Assembly: GCA_039976075.1 (NCBI GenBank)
Contig: JBDWFY010000001.1
Span: 744,001-808,000 of the forward strand
DNA: 64,000 nucleotides
Reading direction: 5' to 3'
Source: JBDWFY01 sp039976075
GTDB taxonomy: Bacteria > Pseudomonadota > Alphaproteobacteria > Rhizobiales > Stappiaceae
Numbering within the stretch: the first letter of the stretch is position 1; each line of letters opens with the position of its first letter. Shown here piece after piece: positions 55,619 to 64,000 of this stretch. The notes under the pieces are model-generated. The model ran no database searches. It saw only the letters and a program-made list of their open reading frames with translations, and was not told the origin of the DNA. The position numbers and the translations under genes were made by a program.

Positions 55619-56097
55619 CCGACACTTTGCCCGCGCAAAATTTCGCTGACGCCGGTACGTTGCGGTTTGAAGGCGTCTCGAAGAACATCGATGCATCGTT
55701 CGGGATGGGAATCGCCGCACATGAACACATCCAGTGCCGCGTATCCATTCTCCGGCCACGAGTGGATCGAAATGTGGCTTTCTGCCAGCACAGCAACTCC
55801 GGAAATCCCGTTGGGTTCAAATCGATGAAGATGGATGTGCAGCAGCGTTGCGCCTGCTTTTTCCACGCATTCCAACAAAGCATGTTCAATGTGATTGATG
55901 TCGTCCAATCGATCCCGGCAGGCATCGTAGAGATCAATGATCAAATGCGTTCCGGCACAGCGGACGCCGTTTTTGTTGATGAAATGATCTTTCTTCTCCT
56001 GGCAAACACCAAGAGCGTTCCGCGACAGTTCACGATCAAATTGGGCGGTGCTTGGAACCTCCAAGTCCATCCCCAATCGGGCAGTAGTGTGGGACAT
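55615..56097 (-). CDS. speD: S-adenosylmethionine decarboxylase proenzyme
   Basis: This pyruvoyl enzyme (160 aa) gives the aminopropyl donor for spermidine. The self-cleavage and active-site region LAESHISIHSWPENGYAALDVFMCG is intact; the serine in ESHISIHSWPE becomes the pyruvoyl group in this class, and the catalytic Cys lies in FMCG. It has about 35 extra N-terminal residues before THLIIDLYDA compared with short bacterial SpeD. The start is ATG 56097 with a strong GGGAGGACGTAA. The ornithine or arginine route to putrescine is not in the window. Confidence 0.96.
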   Translation of the reverse strand: MSHTTARLGMDLEVPSTAQFDRELSRNALGVCQEKKDHFINKNGVRCAGTHLIIDLYDACRDRLDDINHIEHALLECVEKAGATLLHIHLHRFEPNGISGVAVLAESHISIHSWPENGYAALDVFMCGDSHPERCIDVLRDAFKPQRTGVSEILRGQSVG

Positions 56098-56428
56098 TTA
56101 CGTCCTCCCAACCAGTAGATGAAACCCGGACGAGCCGGTGTTGCGCACGCTTACTATTTTCGCAGATCAAGATCAATCACAAAGCTTGCACAAATTGCAC
56201 ATTCGGTGATTAAGATCGGGTACCCTTTCCAACGCCATCGTGACAACAATATTGAAACCGGATGTGACACCTTATATGTGTCAGTTTTAACAAGGCTCCG
56301 CCGACCATCCGGTCGGAGGCAAAATCAATAAGAAAAATCGATTTCATTGCGAAACGCATCACATCACCGATGCACTTCGCATTGTATGGGATACCAAATA
56401 CTTGTTCGCCGCTTCTGGAGAAAACAAA
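56098..56428. promoter_or_regulatory. Divergent intergenic region, speD / exported protein
   Basis: This 331-bp gap holds no gene that I can support. It contains TGACAC-N7-GTGTCA (56265-56283), followed by TTTTAA, and a GC-rich imperfect hairpin around CCGACC-ATCC-GGTCGG (about 56301-56316). Promoters for both flanking genes should lie here. No known polyamine riboswitch was recognised. Confidence 0.4.
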
Positions 56429-57598
56429 ATGAATAAAATGATGAAACGTCTTGCTCTGAGCGCCAGTTTATCACTATGCACTTTTGCGGCCTTTCCCGCA
56501 CTGGCGTACGAGCCGACCGGCAATGCAGCAACGGATGCTATTCTTGAGGCGCTGGAGGCATCCGGGGCAACGGACGTCAAGGTTGTCTCGGTAAGCGGTA
56601 GTGCGTCAGATCCGATCATTACCGGTTTGACCGCGCAAACTGAGACCAATGGAGAAAAAGGCAGCTTCTCCATAGACAGCATCGCTCTCACAAACGCCGC
56701 CCTTAACGAAAAGGGTGAGTTGACTGCCGATAGCGCGGTAGTTGAAAAAGTGACCGTCGACAGCGACGACGTGAATATGGTCGCCGCCAAAGTGAACGCC
56801 ACCAAGGTGTTTATTCCCTCCGCCGATGACATCAAAAATAATCCCGGTGTAACGGGTCCGATGGATGGCAGCGTTGAATTTTTGGGAATCAATATTAAGT
56901 CGGATGACGGAAAACTGGTCCCGGTTGACCGCGTTTATCTCGCCACGTCCGATCCGGTGAATGGTTTCCCTACTAAATCGTCCCTTGAAGTCGACAACAT
57001 ACTGGTCGATGCTGGCTCATTGGATGCGGATGCCCATAAAGAGCTGACAAAACTGGGTTATGAAAAACTGAATATGTCGGCGCGCGCAAGCGGAACATTG
57101 AACGCCGACACCGGGATCATGACGCTCGACCAGTTTCAGATTTCCGGGACCGATGCGGGCGTCTTTTCCATGACCGCAGTCCTGGGTGGCATGACAGCAG
57201 AGGTTCTGGAGAAATTGAGCCAGAATCAGGACAAACCGGAAGAATCAATGGCCATTCTTCAGGGTCTGACTGTGCAGAACCTGAAAATTGATTTTGACAA
57301 CCAGTCCATCGTTGATCGCATCCTGGATAGCAAAGCCAAGGAAGCGGGAACGGATCGCGCGGCATTTGTCAATCAGCTCACCACGATGATGCCTCTGGTG
57401 TTGGGCGCGTTGCAGAACCCGGAATTCCAGAAAGAAGTGTCCAGCACGGTTACGACATTCCTGCAGGATCCGAAAAACATCAGCGCCGAAGCAGTACCGC
57501 CAGCACCTGTACCTTTCGCGCAGGTCATGGGCATTGCGATGATGGCACCTCAGACGCTTCCTCAAATCCTGAATGTGAAGCTCAGAGCCAATCAGTAA
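56429..57598 (+). CDS. Exported protein of unknown function
   Basis: I do not recognise this 389-aa protein. It has a clear Sec signal peptide (MMKRLALSASLSLCTFAAFPALA, cleavage near residue 27) and no further membrane segment. The mature part is acidic and rich in A, D, T, V and S, with alternating beta-like stretches resembling repeated strand units (ITGLTAQTETNGEKGSFSIDSIALTNAALNEKGEL), and a hydrophobic C-terminal region (MGIAMMAPQTLPQIL). ATG 56429 follows TCTGGAGAAAACAAA; an upstream in-frame ATG at 56402 lacks a site. It is probably periplasmic and monocistronic, ending at a strong terminator. Confidence 0.85.
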   Translation: MNKMMKRLALSASLSLCTFAAFPALAYEPTGNAATDAILEALEASGATDVKVVSVSGSASDPIITGLTAQTETNGEKGSFSIDSIALTNAALNEKGELTADSAVVEKVTVDSDDVNMVAAKVNATKVFIPSADDIKNNPGVTGPMDGSVEFLGINIKSDDGKLVPVDRVYLATSDPVNGFPTKSSLEVDNILVDAGSLDADAHKELTKLGYEKLNMSARASGTLNADTGIMTLDQFQISGTDAGVFSMTAVLGGMTAEVLEKLSQNQDKPEESMAILQGLTVQNLKIDFDNQSIVDRILDSKAKEAGTDRAAFVNQLTTMMPLVLGALQNPEFQKEVSSTVTTFLQDPKNISAEAVPPAPVPFAQVMGIAMMAPQTLPQILNVKLRANQ

Positions 57599-57610
57599 GG
57601 CTATGAAACG

Positions 57611-57648
57611 AAAAAGCCGGCGGTCTCAGTGACCGCCGGCTTTTTTTT
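57611..57648. terminator. Bidirectional terminator between convergent genes
   Basis: A perfect stem AAAAAGCCGGCGGTC / GACCGCCGGCTTTTT with a TCAGT loop (57611-57645) ends in eight T on the plus strand and has five T on the minus strand. It serves the exported-protein gene and, from the other side, aspS. Confidence 0.95.
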
Positions 57649-57663
57649 GACTGCATTGCAGAC

Positions 57664-59448
57664 TTAGCTTTCCGGCAAGTTAAGCCGGATATGCAGGTCG
57701 CGCAATTGCGCCGGTGTCGCTTCGCTGGGCGCACCCATCAACAGATCCTGCGCCTGCTGGTTCATCGGGAACAAAGTTACTTCCCGCAAATTTTCTGCAC
57801 CACATACAAGCATGACAATACGATCCACTCCGGCGGCCATTCCTCCGTGGGGCGGCGCACCATATTCAAGCGCCCGAAGCATGCCGCCAAATCGTTCTTC
57901 CAGAACGTCGGCACTATATCCGGCGATCTCAAACGCCCGCCTCATGATTTCCGGCCGGTGGTTCCGGATGGCACCGGACCCGATTTCATAGCCGTTGCAG
58001 ACGACATCGTACTGATAGGCACCTAGTTCCAGCGGATCTTCGGTGTTTAGTCCGTCGAGTTCGCCCTGAGGCATTGAGAACGGGTTGTGGCTGAAGTCGA
58101 CTTTTTCGTTTTCCTCGTCCCATTCATACATTGGAAAGTCAACGATCCAGCACAGAGCAAACTGATCGGTTTTCACCAGATCAAGATCCTGCCCGACCCG
58201 ATCCCTCGCCTTTCCGGCAAAATCAACGAATTTCGACGGCACGCCGGCGACAAAGAACACCGCGTCACCGGCTTCAAGATCGAGTTGACCACGCAGCGCG
58301 GCTGTGCGCTCAGGACCAATATTCTTGGCAAGCGGACCGGCGCCTTCAACGGTTCCTCCCTCTTCCCGGAAGAAAATGTAGCCAAGACCCGGCTGACCCT
58401 CACTTTGTGCCCAGGAATTCATGCGATCGCAGAATGCCCTGCTGCCACCGGTTTTGGCCGGAATTGCCCATACCTGTACTTTTGGATCGGATTCGATCAT
58501 GCGAGCGAATATCTTGAATCCAGATCCGGCAAAATGTTCTGTCACGTCGTCCATGATGATCGGGTTGCGAAGGTCCGGCTTGTCACTGCCATATTTACGC
58601 AGAGCTTCATCATGGGGAATGCGGGGGAATTCCTGGGTGACCGACTTACCGTCGGCAAACTCTTCGAACACGCCTCTGATGACCGGTTCCATTGTTTCCA
58701 GCACATCGTCCTGGGTGACGAAGCTCATTTCCACATCAAGCTGATAAAATTCACCCGGCAACCGGTCTGCACGCGGATCTTCGTCCCTGAAACAGGGTGC
58801 GATCTGATAGTACTTGTCAAATCCGGCCATCATCAGCAACTGTTTGAACTGCTGCGGTGCCTGCGGCAGTGCATAAAATCCGCCAGGATGTATGCGCGAG
58901 GGAACAAGAAAGTCCCTGGCGCCTTCCGGGCTTGAAGCTGTGAGTATCGGGGTTTGATAGTCCGTAAATTCGATTTCATCCATACGTCGCCGCAAGGAAG
59001 AAATGACCGCCGACCGCTTCATGATGTTGTCGTGCAGCGTTTCCCGCCTGAGATCGATGAAACGATATTTAAGCCGCGTTTCTTCCGGATAGTCCGGCTC
59101 ACCAAACACCGGCAGCGGCAATTCCTTCGATGCGCCTAATACTTCAAGGTCGCGAATGAAGATCTCTATATGCCCCGTCGGGATATTGGTATTAATGGCG
59201 TCATCGGACCGTTTTTTGACGTCGCCCTCTATCTGGATCACCCATTCACTTCGAACGGTCTCTGCGAGCGAAAAAGCACTCGAATCCGGATCAACAACAC
59301 ATTGTGTAAGGCCGTAATGGTCGCGCAGATCAATGAACAGCAGCCCCCCATGATCCCGCACCCGGTGGACCCAGCCGGACAGGCGTACAGCCTCTCCAAC
59401 ATGATTTTCGCGAAGTTGGCCGCAAGTGTGACTGCGATAACGGTGCAT
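57664..59448 (-). CDS. aspS: Aspartyl-tRNA synthetase (probably non-discriminating)
   Basis: This class II synthetase (594 aa) charges tRNA-Asp, and in most alphaproteobacteria also tRNA-Asn. An N-terminal OB-fold anticodon domain (LSGWVHRVRDHGGLLFIDLRDHYG), the catalytic domain with motif 2 (FRDEDPRADR), the bacterial GAD insertion (about 300-400) and motif 3 (GGMAAGVDRIVML) are all present. ATG 59448 has GAGG 5 bp upstream; an in-frame ATG at 59466 is poorer. The non-discriminating property is inferred from lineage. Confidence 0.97.
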   Translation of the reverse strand: MHRYRSHTCGQLRENHVGEAVRLSGWVHRVRDHGGLLFIDLRDHYGLTQCVVDPDSSAFSLAETVRSEWVIQIEGDVKKRSDDAINTNIPTGHIEIFIRDLEVLGASKELPLPVFGEPDYPEETRLKYRFIDLRRETLHDNIMKRSAVISSLRRRMDEIEFTDYQTPILTASSPEGARDFLVPSRIHPGGFYALPQAPQQFKQLLMMAGFDKYYQIAPCFRDEDPRADRLPGEFYQLDVEMSFVTQDDVLETMEPVIRGVFEEFADGKSVTQEFPRIPHDEALRKYGSDKPDLRNPIIMDDVTEHFAGSGFKIFARMIESDPKVQVWAIPAKTGGSRAFCDRMNSWAQSEGQPGLGYIFFREEGGTVEGAGPLAKNIGPERTAALRGQLDLEAGDAVFFVAGVPSKFVDFAGKARDRVGQDLDLVKTDQFALCWIVDFPMYEWDEENEKVDFSHNPFSMPQGELDGLNTEDPLELGAYQYDVVCNGYEIGSGAIRNHRPEIMRRAFEIAGYSADVLEERFGGMLRALEYGAPPHGGMAAGVDRIVMLVCGAENLREVTLFPMNQQAQDLLMGAPSEATPAQLRDLHIRLNLPES

Positions 59449-59600
59449 AGGATCCTCAGCGTTCATACTATCTGGAAGGAAAGGCTTTCAGCCGAGGAGG
59501 CACAAGCCATGCCCGGAAGGCAATGTCAAGACAGACTGAAAAATGATCCGCCCCTAATGCACCTACAACAAATTGTTGAGACGCCGGGCCAAGGTTTTTT

Positions 59601-60227
59601 TTATCGTTGTAGCAACGAAACAAGTGGTTGCCACTGGACCTTGATCGGCACGAGTTCTGTGCTGGATCTGTCAAACAGGGCAAGTCCCTGCCCCGCAAGG
59701 GAATTATAGATCATTCTGTCAGTCAATCTGGCCAGGACGGGATGACCAATCCCCTTTGCGGCTTGCTCAAGCTCTTTGATGGCCACCGTTCGCATTTTCA
59801 CTCGATTGGCTACCAGATGGATATCGGCTTTGCCTTTGCGAACGCGTTTCAGCGTTTCAATGCGTTTCAGGAATTTGCGGGTGCTGTCCAGATCGAGAAC
59901 CGAGGGAAGTACAGGGATAACAATCGTATCCGAACCCGCAATCAGCGTCTTGGCCATTTCGCTGTTCAGTCCGCCTGGCCCGTCGATAACAACTGCATCA
60001 AACTTTTTGGCGACATCGCCCACGTCGCCTGATTTGGTCCAGTCCAGCACGGCAATCGGAATTGCATCCTTTGGACGTCGTTTCCCCCAGTTCAAACTCG
60101 ATTTTTGACGGTCAGCGTCGGCAATGGCAACCTTCTCACCGTTCTTGGCCAATGCTGTCGCCAGCGTCGTCGCAATCGTGGTTTTCCCGCATCCGCCTTT
60201 CAAATTCGCAACAAGAATTGTCCGCAT
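59601..60227 (-). CDS. ParA/MinD-like ATPase (orphan)
   Basis: This is a deviant-Walker ATPase (208 aa): KGGCGKTTIATTLATALA (P-loop near residue 10 with the signature lysine), IADADRQKSS and VVIDGPGGLNSEMAKT. Such proteins position chromosomes, plasmids or protein complexes on the nucleoid. No parB or parS-like partner is adjacent, so it is an orphan of unknown cargo. ATG 60227 follows TTGGGAAAAGTG. It sits between aspS (minus) and rnd (plus). Confidence 0.9.
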   Translation of the reverse strand: MRTILVANLKGGCGKTTIATTLATALAKNGEKVAIADADRQKSSLNWGKRRPKDAIPIAVLDWTKSGDVGDVAKKFDAVVIDGPGGLNSEMAKTLIAGSDTIVIPVLPSVLDLDSTRKFLKRIETLKRVRKGKADIHLVANRVKMRTVAIKELEQAAKGIGHPVLARLTDRMIYNSLAGQGLALFDRSSTELVPIKVQWQPLVSLLQR

Positions 60228-60383
60228 CACTTTTCCCAATAACGATTCGCTTCGTTAAGTTGGCATTTTGTGCACTGTGTGCACTTATTTACAATATATC
60301 TTTACGGAAATCCTTATTTCCGGATGCACTTCCCTTTTTTGCCTAGAACATTCCCATAGAGCTGCGTTATAGATCTTTGTAAT

Positions 60384-61637
60384 ATGAAACCAATAACAAG
60401 CACCAACGATCTCAATGATATCTGCAAGCGTTTTGCTGCATTTGATTTTATCACGGTAGATACAGAGTTTCTGCGCGAGACAACCTACTGGCCCAAATTG
60501 TGCCTGATACAGATGGCCAGTCCTGAAGAAGCCTGCACTATTGATCCGCTGGCGGATGGTCTGGATCTTGGTTCATTCTTCGAATTGATGGGTGATGAGT
60601 CGGTCATCAAAGTGTTTCACGCGGCCAGGCAGGATATCGAAATAATCGTCAATCTGGGAGATCTGATTCCTCACCCGGTATTTGATACCCAGGTTGCGGC
60701 GATGGTGTGCGGCTTTGGCGATTCGATCTCCTACGATCAGCTGGTCGGGAAAATAACCGGCGTTCGGATCGATAAAACTTCACGATTTACCGATTGGTCG
60801 CGCCGCCCTCTGACACAGAAGCAGTTGGACTATGCCTTGGCGGACGTTACACATCTGCGCGAAGTGTACCGGTTCCTGAGCGCAAACCTTGAGGAACAGG
60901 ACAGATCCCACTGGGTGCGTGAGGAAATGGAAGTTCTGACAAGCGCTGAAACGTATAACATGCCGCCTGAAGATGCATGGAAGCGCCTTAAAATGCGCGT
61001 TCGCAAGCCACTCGAACTGGCCGTCATGCGAGAAGTTGCCGCCTGGAGGGAACTGGAGGCTCGGTCGCGCAATGTGCCGCGCAACCGAGTGATAAAAGAT
61101 GATGCCATTTACGAAATAGCATCACAGCAACCTAAAGACCCACACGCAATGTCTGCGTTGAGGACGATCCCCCGGGGATTTGAGCGATCAAAAGGAGCCG
61201 GCGATATTCTCAGCGCCGTTAAAAGGGCGCTCTCCTTACCCAAAGATCAGCTTCCAAGATTGCCTAAAGGTAGACCGGCACCGGACGGTTCGGCCGCTGC
61301 GGTTGATTTGCTCAAGGTTCTGCTCAAGCTTACGAGCGAAGCCAACGGCGTGGCAGCCAAAGTGATCGCGACGGTCGACGAGCTGGAAAAAATTGCAGCG
61401 GACGATGCTGCCGATGTCGCAGCGCTAAAGGGCTGGCGCCGTGAATTGTTCGGCGACCAGGCACTGAAGCTGAAGCGCGGGGAAATTGCATTGGCGTTTC
61501 AGTCCGGGCGGATCATCTCGCTCCAACCACCCGCCCCTGCACCTGTGTCTAACAGCACAACGAACGGAAATGGACCCCACCCATCTATGAGCGAAAGCGG
61601 ACAACTGTCTCGCTCGATGGCGGCAGAGAAATCCTGA
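60384..61637 (+). CDS. rnd: Ribonuclease D
   Basis: RNase D is a 3'-5' exoribonuclease that trims tRNA precursors. The 417-aa protein has the DEDDy catalytic set: D26 and E28 (VDTEF), D84 (ARQDIE), Y150 and D154 (LDYALADVTHL). One HRDC domain is evident (about 210-290) and a second helical region follows. The final ~35 residues are low complexity. It lies near aspS, as in many Hyphomicrobiales, here with a parA-like gene between. Confidence 0.96.
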   Translation: MKPITSTNDLNDICKRFAAFDFITVDTEFLRETTYWPKLCLIQMASPEEACTIDPLADGLDLGSFFELMGDESVIKVFHAARQDIEIIVNLGDLIPHPVFDTQVAAMVCGFGDSISYDQLVGKITGVRIDKTSRFTDWSRRPLTQKQLDYALADVTHLREVYRFLSANLEEQDRSHWVREEMEVLTSAETYNMPPEDAWKRLKMRVRKPLELAVMREVAAWRELEARSRNVPRNRVIKDDAIYEIASQQPKDPHAMSALRTIPRGFERSKGAGDILSAVKRALSLPKDQLPRLPKGRPAPDGSAAAVDLLKVLLKLTSEANGVAAKVIATVDELEKIAADDAADVAALKGWRRELFGDQALKLKRGEIALAFQSGRIISLQPPAPAPVSNSTTNGNGPHPSMSESGQLSRSMAAEKS

Positions 61638-61780
61638 ACGCTGACCGGGCAATTTAAAGAATTCTGCAAAAGACACGTTTGCTGCTTATATTGATCCGAG
61701 GCCATCAATTCGAGGGATGGCAAAATCGAATCTAGCCGTTTCCGTACGCCAACTACGGCTGTAAGCGAGGAGAACAAGGC

Positions 61781-62116
61781 GTGGACCTGAGACTGGCAGT
61801 CAGATTGGTTCTGGTATCGCTGCTGTTCTGTGCGAATGCGTTCATGCTGTTTCTTGCTGTTCGCGCATTTTACTTCGGAGCGATTCTGGGTGCGATTTTC
61901 TATACCTGTCTAACGCTGCTTCTGTGGATTGTCGGAATGCCCATTGTGAGATGGATTGTGGGCCAAATGCCAGCAAAGAACACACCTCGTATCGAAACCT
62001 GGCCTGACGAGGAGAGCACGCTCGAAGACCGACAGCATGCAATCGACGTGTTTCAGGCGGGCAGTCCTCCTTCATCGACCCGGTTAACAAGTTCAAACGA
62101 TCAGCGCCGATCCTGA
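61781..62116 (+). CDS. Small membrane protein of unknown function
   Basis: I do not recognise this 111-aa protein. Two hydrophobic segments (about 7-33 and 36-58) form a hairpin, followed by a hydrophilic tail (from PAKNTPRIETWPDEES) probably in the cytosol. The start is GTG 61781 after GCGAGGAG, a good ribosome-binding site that supports real translation. It is 143 bp downstream of rnd, on the same strand. Confidence 0.7.
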   Translation: MDLRLAVRLVLVSLLFCANAFMLFLAVRAFYFGAILGAIFYTCLTLLLWIVGMPIVRWIVGQMPAKNTPRIETWPDEESTLEDRQHAIDVFQAGSPPSSTRLTSSNDQRRS

Positions 62117-62241
62117 CCAGCGCTCAATGTCAGATCCGCCACGAAAAATTTCCGGCGGATCCACCAAGTCTGACATTCACGGAAACACGACTGGTGCTCC
62201 CGATGTTTTTTGATGCGCCAAATTCCGAATTGAGCCGTCCG

Positions 62242-62790
62242 CTATCGATTGATTCCTCCGCTACAAGAATTTCGCAACACATCTGAATTTCCATAGTAGC
62301 GTCCCGACTGCTGGCAACTTTCTTCGCGCGTCGTAAGGCTGTTATTTGTTGCCAGCGAGTCGCGACTATAGGTGTCACTATTTTTGGCACCGCGTGCCTT
62401 TCCAGCTCGATCTCCATCACGACCCTTTCCGCCGCGATCGCCATCATATCCTCGGCCGCCGCGATCACCGTCGTGTCCCTTGCCTCCGCGGTCACCGTCC
62501 CGCCCTTTTCCACCACGGTCGCCATCTTGACTGCCGCCATTGCGGTCGCCGTCGCGTCCACTACCTCCACGGTCACCATCCTGACCAGCGCTCGTTGAGT
62601 GGTTCCCTTCGGAACCGCTGCTGCCTCCTGCGGTTGCTGCAAGTGTTGAGAAACCAAATACTGAACAAAACAGAGTCGTTACCAATATTCTCGGCCACCG
62701 CTTTTGCGTTGATGACTGTGAAGCTCGTCGATTGGAGCTTTGTGAAAAAGACGATTCTTCATTTGTACTAATTTGATGATCGGTTCGCAC
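62242..62790 (-). CDS. Secreted protein with collagen-like Gly-X-Y tract
   Basis: This 182-aa protein is unrecognised as a whole. A long basic N-region (to KRWPR), a hydrophobic stretch (ILVTTLFCSVFGFSTLAATAGG, about 35-56) and then repeats suggest export. Residues 69-128 form 18 Gly-X-Y triplets (5, a two-triplet break, then 13) as 9-residue units such as DGDRGGKGR, with no proline and many D/R/K pairs. The C-terminal part (130-182) has two cysteines (159 and 176). The start is GTG 62790 after AGGAG (spacing 9). The overlapping frame 62130-62657 lacks such a start. Confidence 0.72.
   Translation of the reverse strand: MRTDHQISTNEESSFSQSSNRRASQSSTQKRWPRILVTTLFCSVFGFSTLAATAGGSSGSEGNHSTSAGQDGDRGGSGRDGDRNGGSQDGDRGGKGRDGDRGGKGHDGDRGGRGYDGDRGGKGRDGDRAGKARGAKNSDTYSRDSLATNNSLTTREESCQQSGRYYGNSDVLRNSCSGGINR
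62407..62586 (-). repeat. 27-bp tandem repeats encoding DGDRGGxGx
   Basis: About seven imperfect tandem copies of a 27-bp unit encode DGDRGGSGR, DGDRNGGSQ, DGDRGGKGR, DGDRGGKGH, DGDRGGRGY, DGDRGGKGR and DGDRAGKAR. Tandem coding repeats of this kind can change copy number. Confidence 0.85.
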
Positions 62791-63113
62791 GACTCTTACT
62801 CCTGAGGTGGCGATTACTTAATAATACCGATGACTCATCTCATTTTTTTACGAATTTTAATAATTAATATACGGTAATGTAAAACAATACTGAGTTATTA
62901 CATATTTTTAATAATATTTTTACCGCAAAAAACATACCGAACTTAATGGACATGTAATATTATTGATAGTTACTTATAATTCTCAAATATTTCAGATATT
63001 CAGAAACTCTCGGCAATCGATTTCGTCAATCAAATTGATGGTAAGATTAGCTTTTCTTCCCTTGGCAATTGAGCCTAATAATACCGTCATGAAAAATAAT
63101 CGGGTTTGCTGAA
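62791..63113. other. AT-rich intergenic region upstream of cobC
   Basis: This 323-bp divergent gap is strongly AT-rich from about 62810 to 63010, with many TAAT and ATATT runs. I see no gene. I looked for a cobalamin riboswitch ahead of cobC and did not recognise its conserved core. Confidence 0.5.
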
Positions 63114-64000
63114 ATGAAGCACGGAGGAGATCTGGGTGAAGCAGCAGTGCATTACGGTGGTGAGCCGGAGGAGTGGCTTGATCTATCCACCGGCATTAAT
63201 CCACATTTTTGGGCTGTCGGAAAACTGCCGAGTTCAGTCTGGCAATGTTTGCCAAGGCAACGTGAACTTGAGGCGCTGAATAAGGCTGCACGCATAGCCT
63301 ATCATGTACCGGATAATCTCGGAATTTGCGCAGCACCAGGAACGGAAGCAATCCTTTCCCGGTTGCCACAAATCCTGTCTTCCGGTGCTGTGGCTGTTGT
63401 CTCTCCAACATATTCAAGTCATTCAGATGCTTGGCGAAACGATGGTCGGACTGTTCATCCACTGGATCCAGGCAGTCAAATTCCGGCTGATTGCCGAATT
63501 GGTGTCATTGTAAATCCCAACAACCCCGATGGACAGGTTCTCTCGGTCGACTATTTACTGCAGATGGCAGAACAGTTGGCACAAAGAAACGGGTCCCTGA
63601 TCGTTGATGAAGCCTTCTGTGATGTCGCCCCGACATCAAGCATCATTCCGCATATCGATCAGCTTCCCATCCTGGTCTTGAGATCATTCGGTAAATTTTT
63701 TGGTCTTGCCGGTCTTCGCCTGGGCTTTTTGATCGGAAGCCAGTCCGTAGCACAGACGTTGGAGAGACAACTGGGTGGCTGGGCAATCTCCGGTCCTGCC
63801 CTTCAAATTGGAATTGCAGCCCTGTCGAGTTTGGATTGGCAGATCAGAATGCGTCAACAGCTAAAGAAAGAAGCCGACGAACTCGACACGCTATTCCACT
63901 CCCGGAACTTAGCCGTGGCTGGAGGAACCGATCTTTTTCGACTGATCGACTCGCAGCACGCGCAAGAAATCCATAAATCTCTCGCCGAGAGGCACATATG
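63114..64000 (+). CDS. cobC: Threonine-phosphate decarboxylase CobC/CobD family (partial)
   Basis: This PLP-dependent fold type I enzyme (295 residues visible, 3' end cut off by the window) supplies the aminopropanol-phosphate arm of cobalamin. Visible features are HGGDLGEAAVHYGG and LDLSTGINPHFW at the start, IVNPNNPDGQ, LIVDEAFCDV with the PLP aspartate, and the PLP lysine in RSFGKFFGLAGLRLG. The opening residues and GINP motif point to CobC rather than histidinol-phosphate aminotransferase. ATG 63114 is the only sensible start; a stop codon lies in frame just upstream. Confidence 0.92.
   Translation, partial: MKHGGDLGEAAVHYGGEPEEWLDLSTGINPHFWAVGKLPSSVWQCLPRQRELEALNKAARIAYHVPDNLGICAAPGTEAILSRLPQILSSGAVAVVSPTYSSHSDAWRNDGRTVHPLDPGSQIPADCRIGVIVNPNNPDGQVLSVDYLLQMAEQLAQRNGSLIVDEAFCDVAPTSSIIPHIDQLPILVLRSFGKFFGLAGLRLGFLIGSQSVAQTLERQLGGWAISGPALQIGIAALSSLDWQIRMRQQLKKEADELDTLFHSRNLAVAGGTDLFRLIDSQHAQEIHKSLAERHI

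Noticed and set aside
58087..58935. Open frame of 282 codons on the plus strand
   Set aside because: It is fully antisense to aspS, with no recognisable domain.
62130..62657. Alternative frame of 175 codons through the repeat region on the minus strand
   Set aside because: It is shifted relative to the frame with an export signal, GTG start and AGGAG site; repeats keep several frames open.
62791..63113. Cobalamin riboswitch expected before cobC
   Set aside because: I found no conserved core elements in this AT-rich stretch.

Overview
The window is chromosomal DNA of an alphaproteobacterium, most likely of the order Hyphomicrobiales (Rhizobiales). The evidence is gene order and protein style: rne–amidase–mrcA–prfB, dnaB–alr–radA–cvpA–purF–SDR, aspS close to rnd, and an RNase E with an acidic insertion inside its S1 domain. 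Base composition looks balanced in genes and drops sharply in two intergenic stretches (about 8740-9120 and 62810-63010). I saw no rRNA, tRNA, CRISPR array, insertion sequence or prophage.

Layout. 1-5117 (minus): prfB, cut by the window edge and read through a programmed +1 frameshift, then mrcA and a cell-wall amidase. 5788-17867 (plus): rne with a long leader, an AT-rich desert, a cyclopropane-fatty-acid-synthase-like gene, then dnaB, alr, radA, cvpA, purF and an SDR gene. 17971-22514 (minus): der, bamB, a YfgM-like gene and an NnrU-family gene. 22734-23559 (plus): two small genes, DksA-like and PilZ-like.

23606-37444 is an accessory catabolic island. A LysR gene faces an operon-like run: NMT1/THI5-type ABC importer, FAD oxidoreductase, class III CoA-transferase, crotonase, 7Fe-type ferredoxin, DapA-like lyase and a dCMP-deaminase-like protein. 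An FAH-family hydrolase gene and a GntR gene follow, divergent from each other across a cluster of ATTGG/CCAAT boxes. A second NMT1-type importer with two permeases ends the island. The substrate is unknown. The enzyme set suggests import of a small, perhaps heterocyclic, nitrogenous compound and its breakdown through CoA thioesters. This is the best candidate for an undescribed system.

37562-42967 (minus): guaA, an LhgO-like oxidase, an RsmB/Fmu-type rRNA methyltransferase, a DUF971 protein and recX. 43082-50488 (minus) is one compact operon, kynU-kynA-kynB-livG-livF-livH-livM-livJ, joining tryptophan-to-anthranilate catabolism to a branched-chain-amino-acid-type importer. It ends in a strong terminator, and a stand-alone Lrp/AsnC ligand-binding domain is encoded divergently upstream.

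50768-64000 is mixed: a ThuA-like protein, a CSS-motif/EAL phosphodiesterase, a PfkB kinase, speD-speE, an exported protein of unknown function, aspS, an orphan ParA, rnd, a small membrane protein, a secreted protein with a collagen-like Gly-X-Y tract, and the 5' part of cobC. Start codons were moved from the longest open frame wherever a Shine-Dalgarno sequence or family alignment favoured an internal start.
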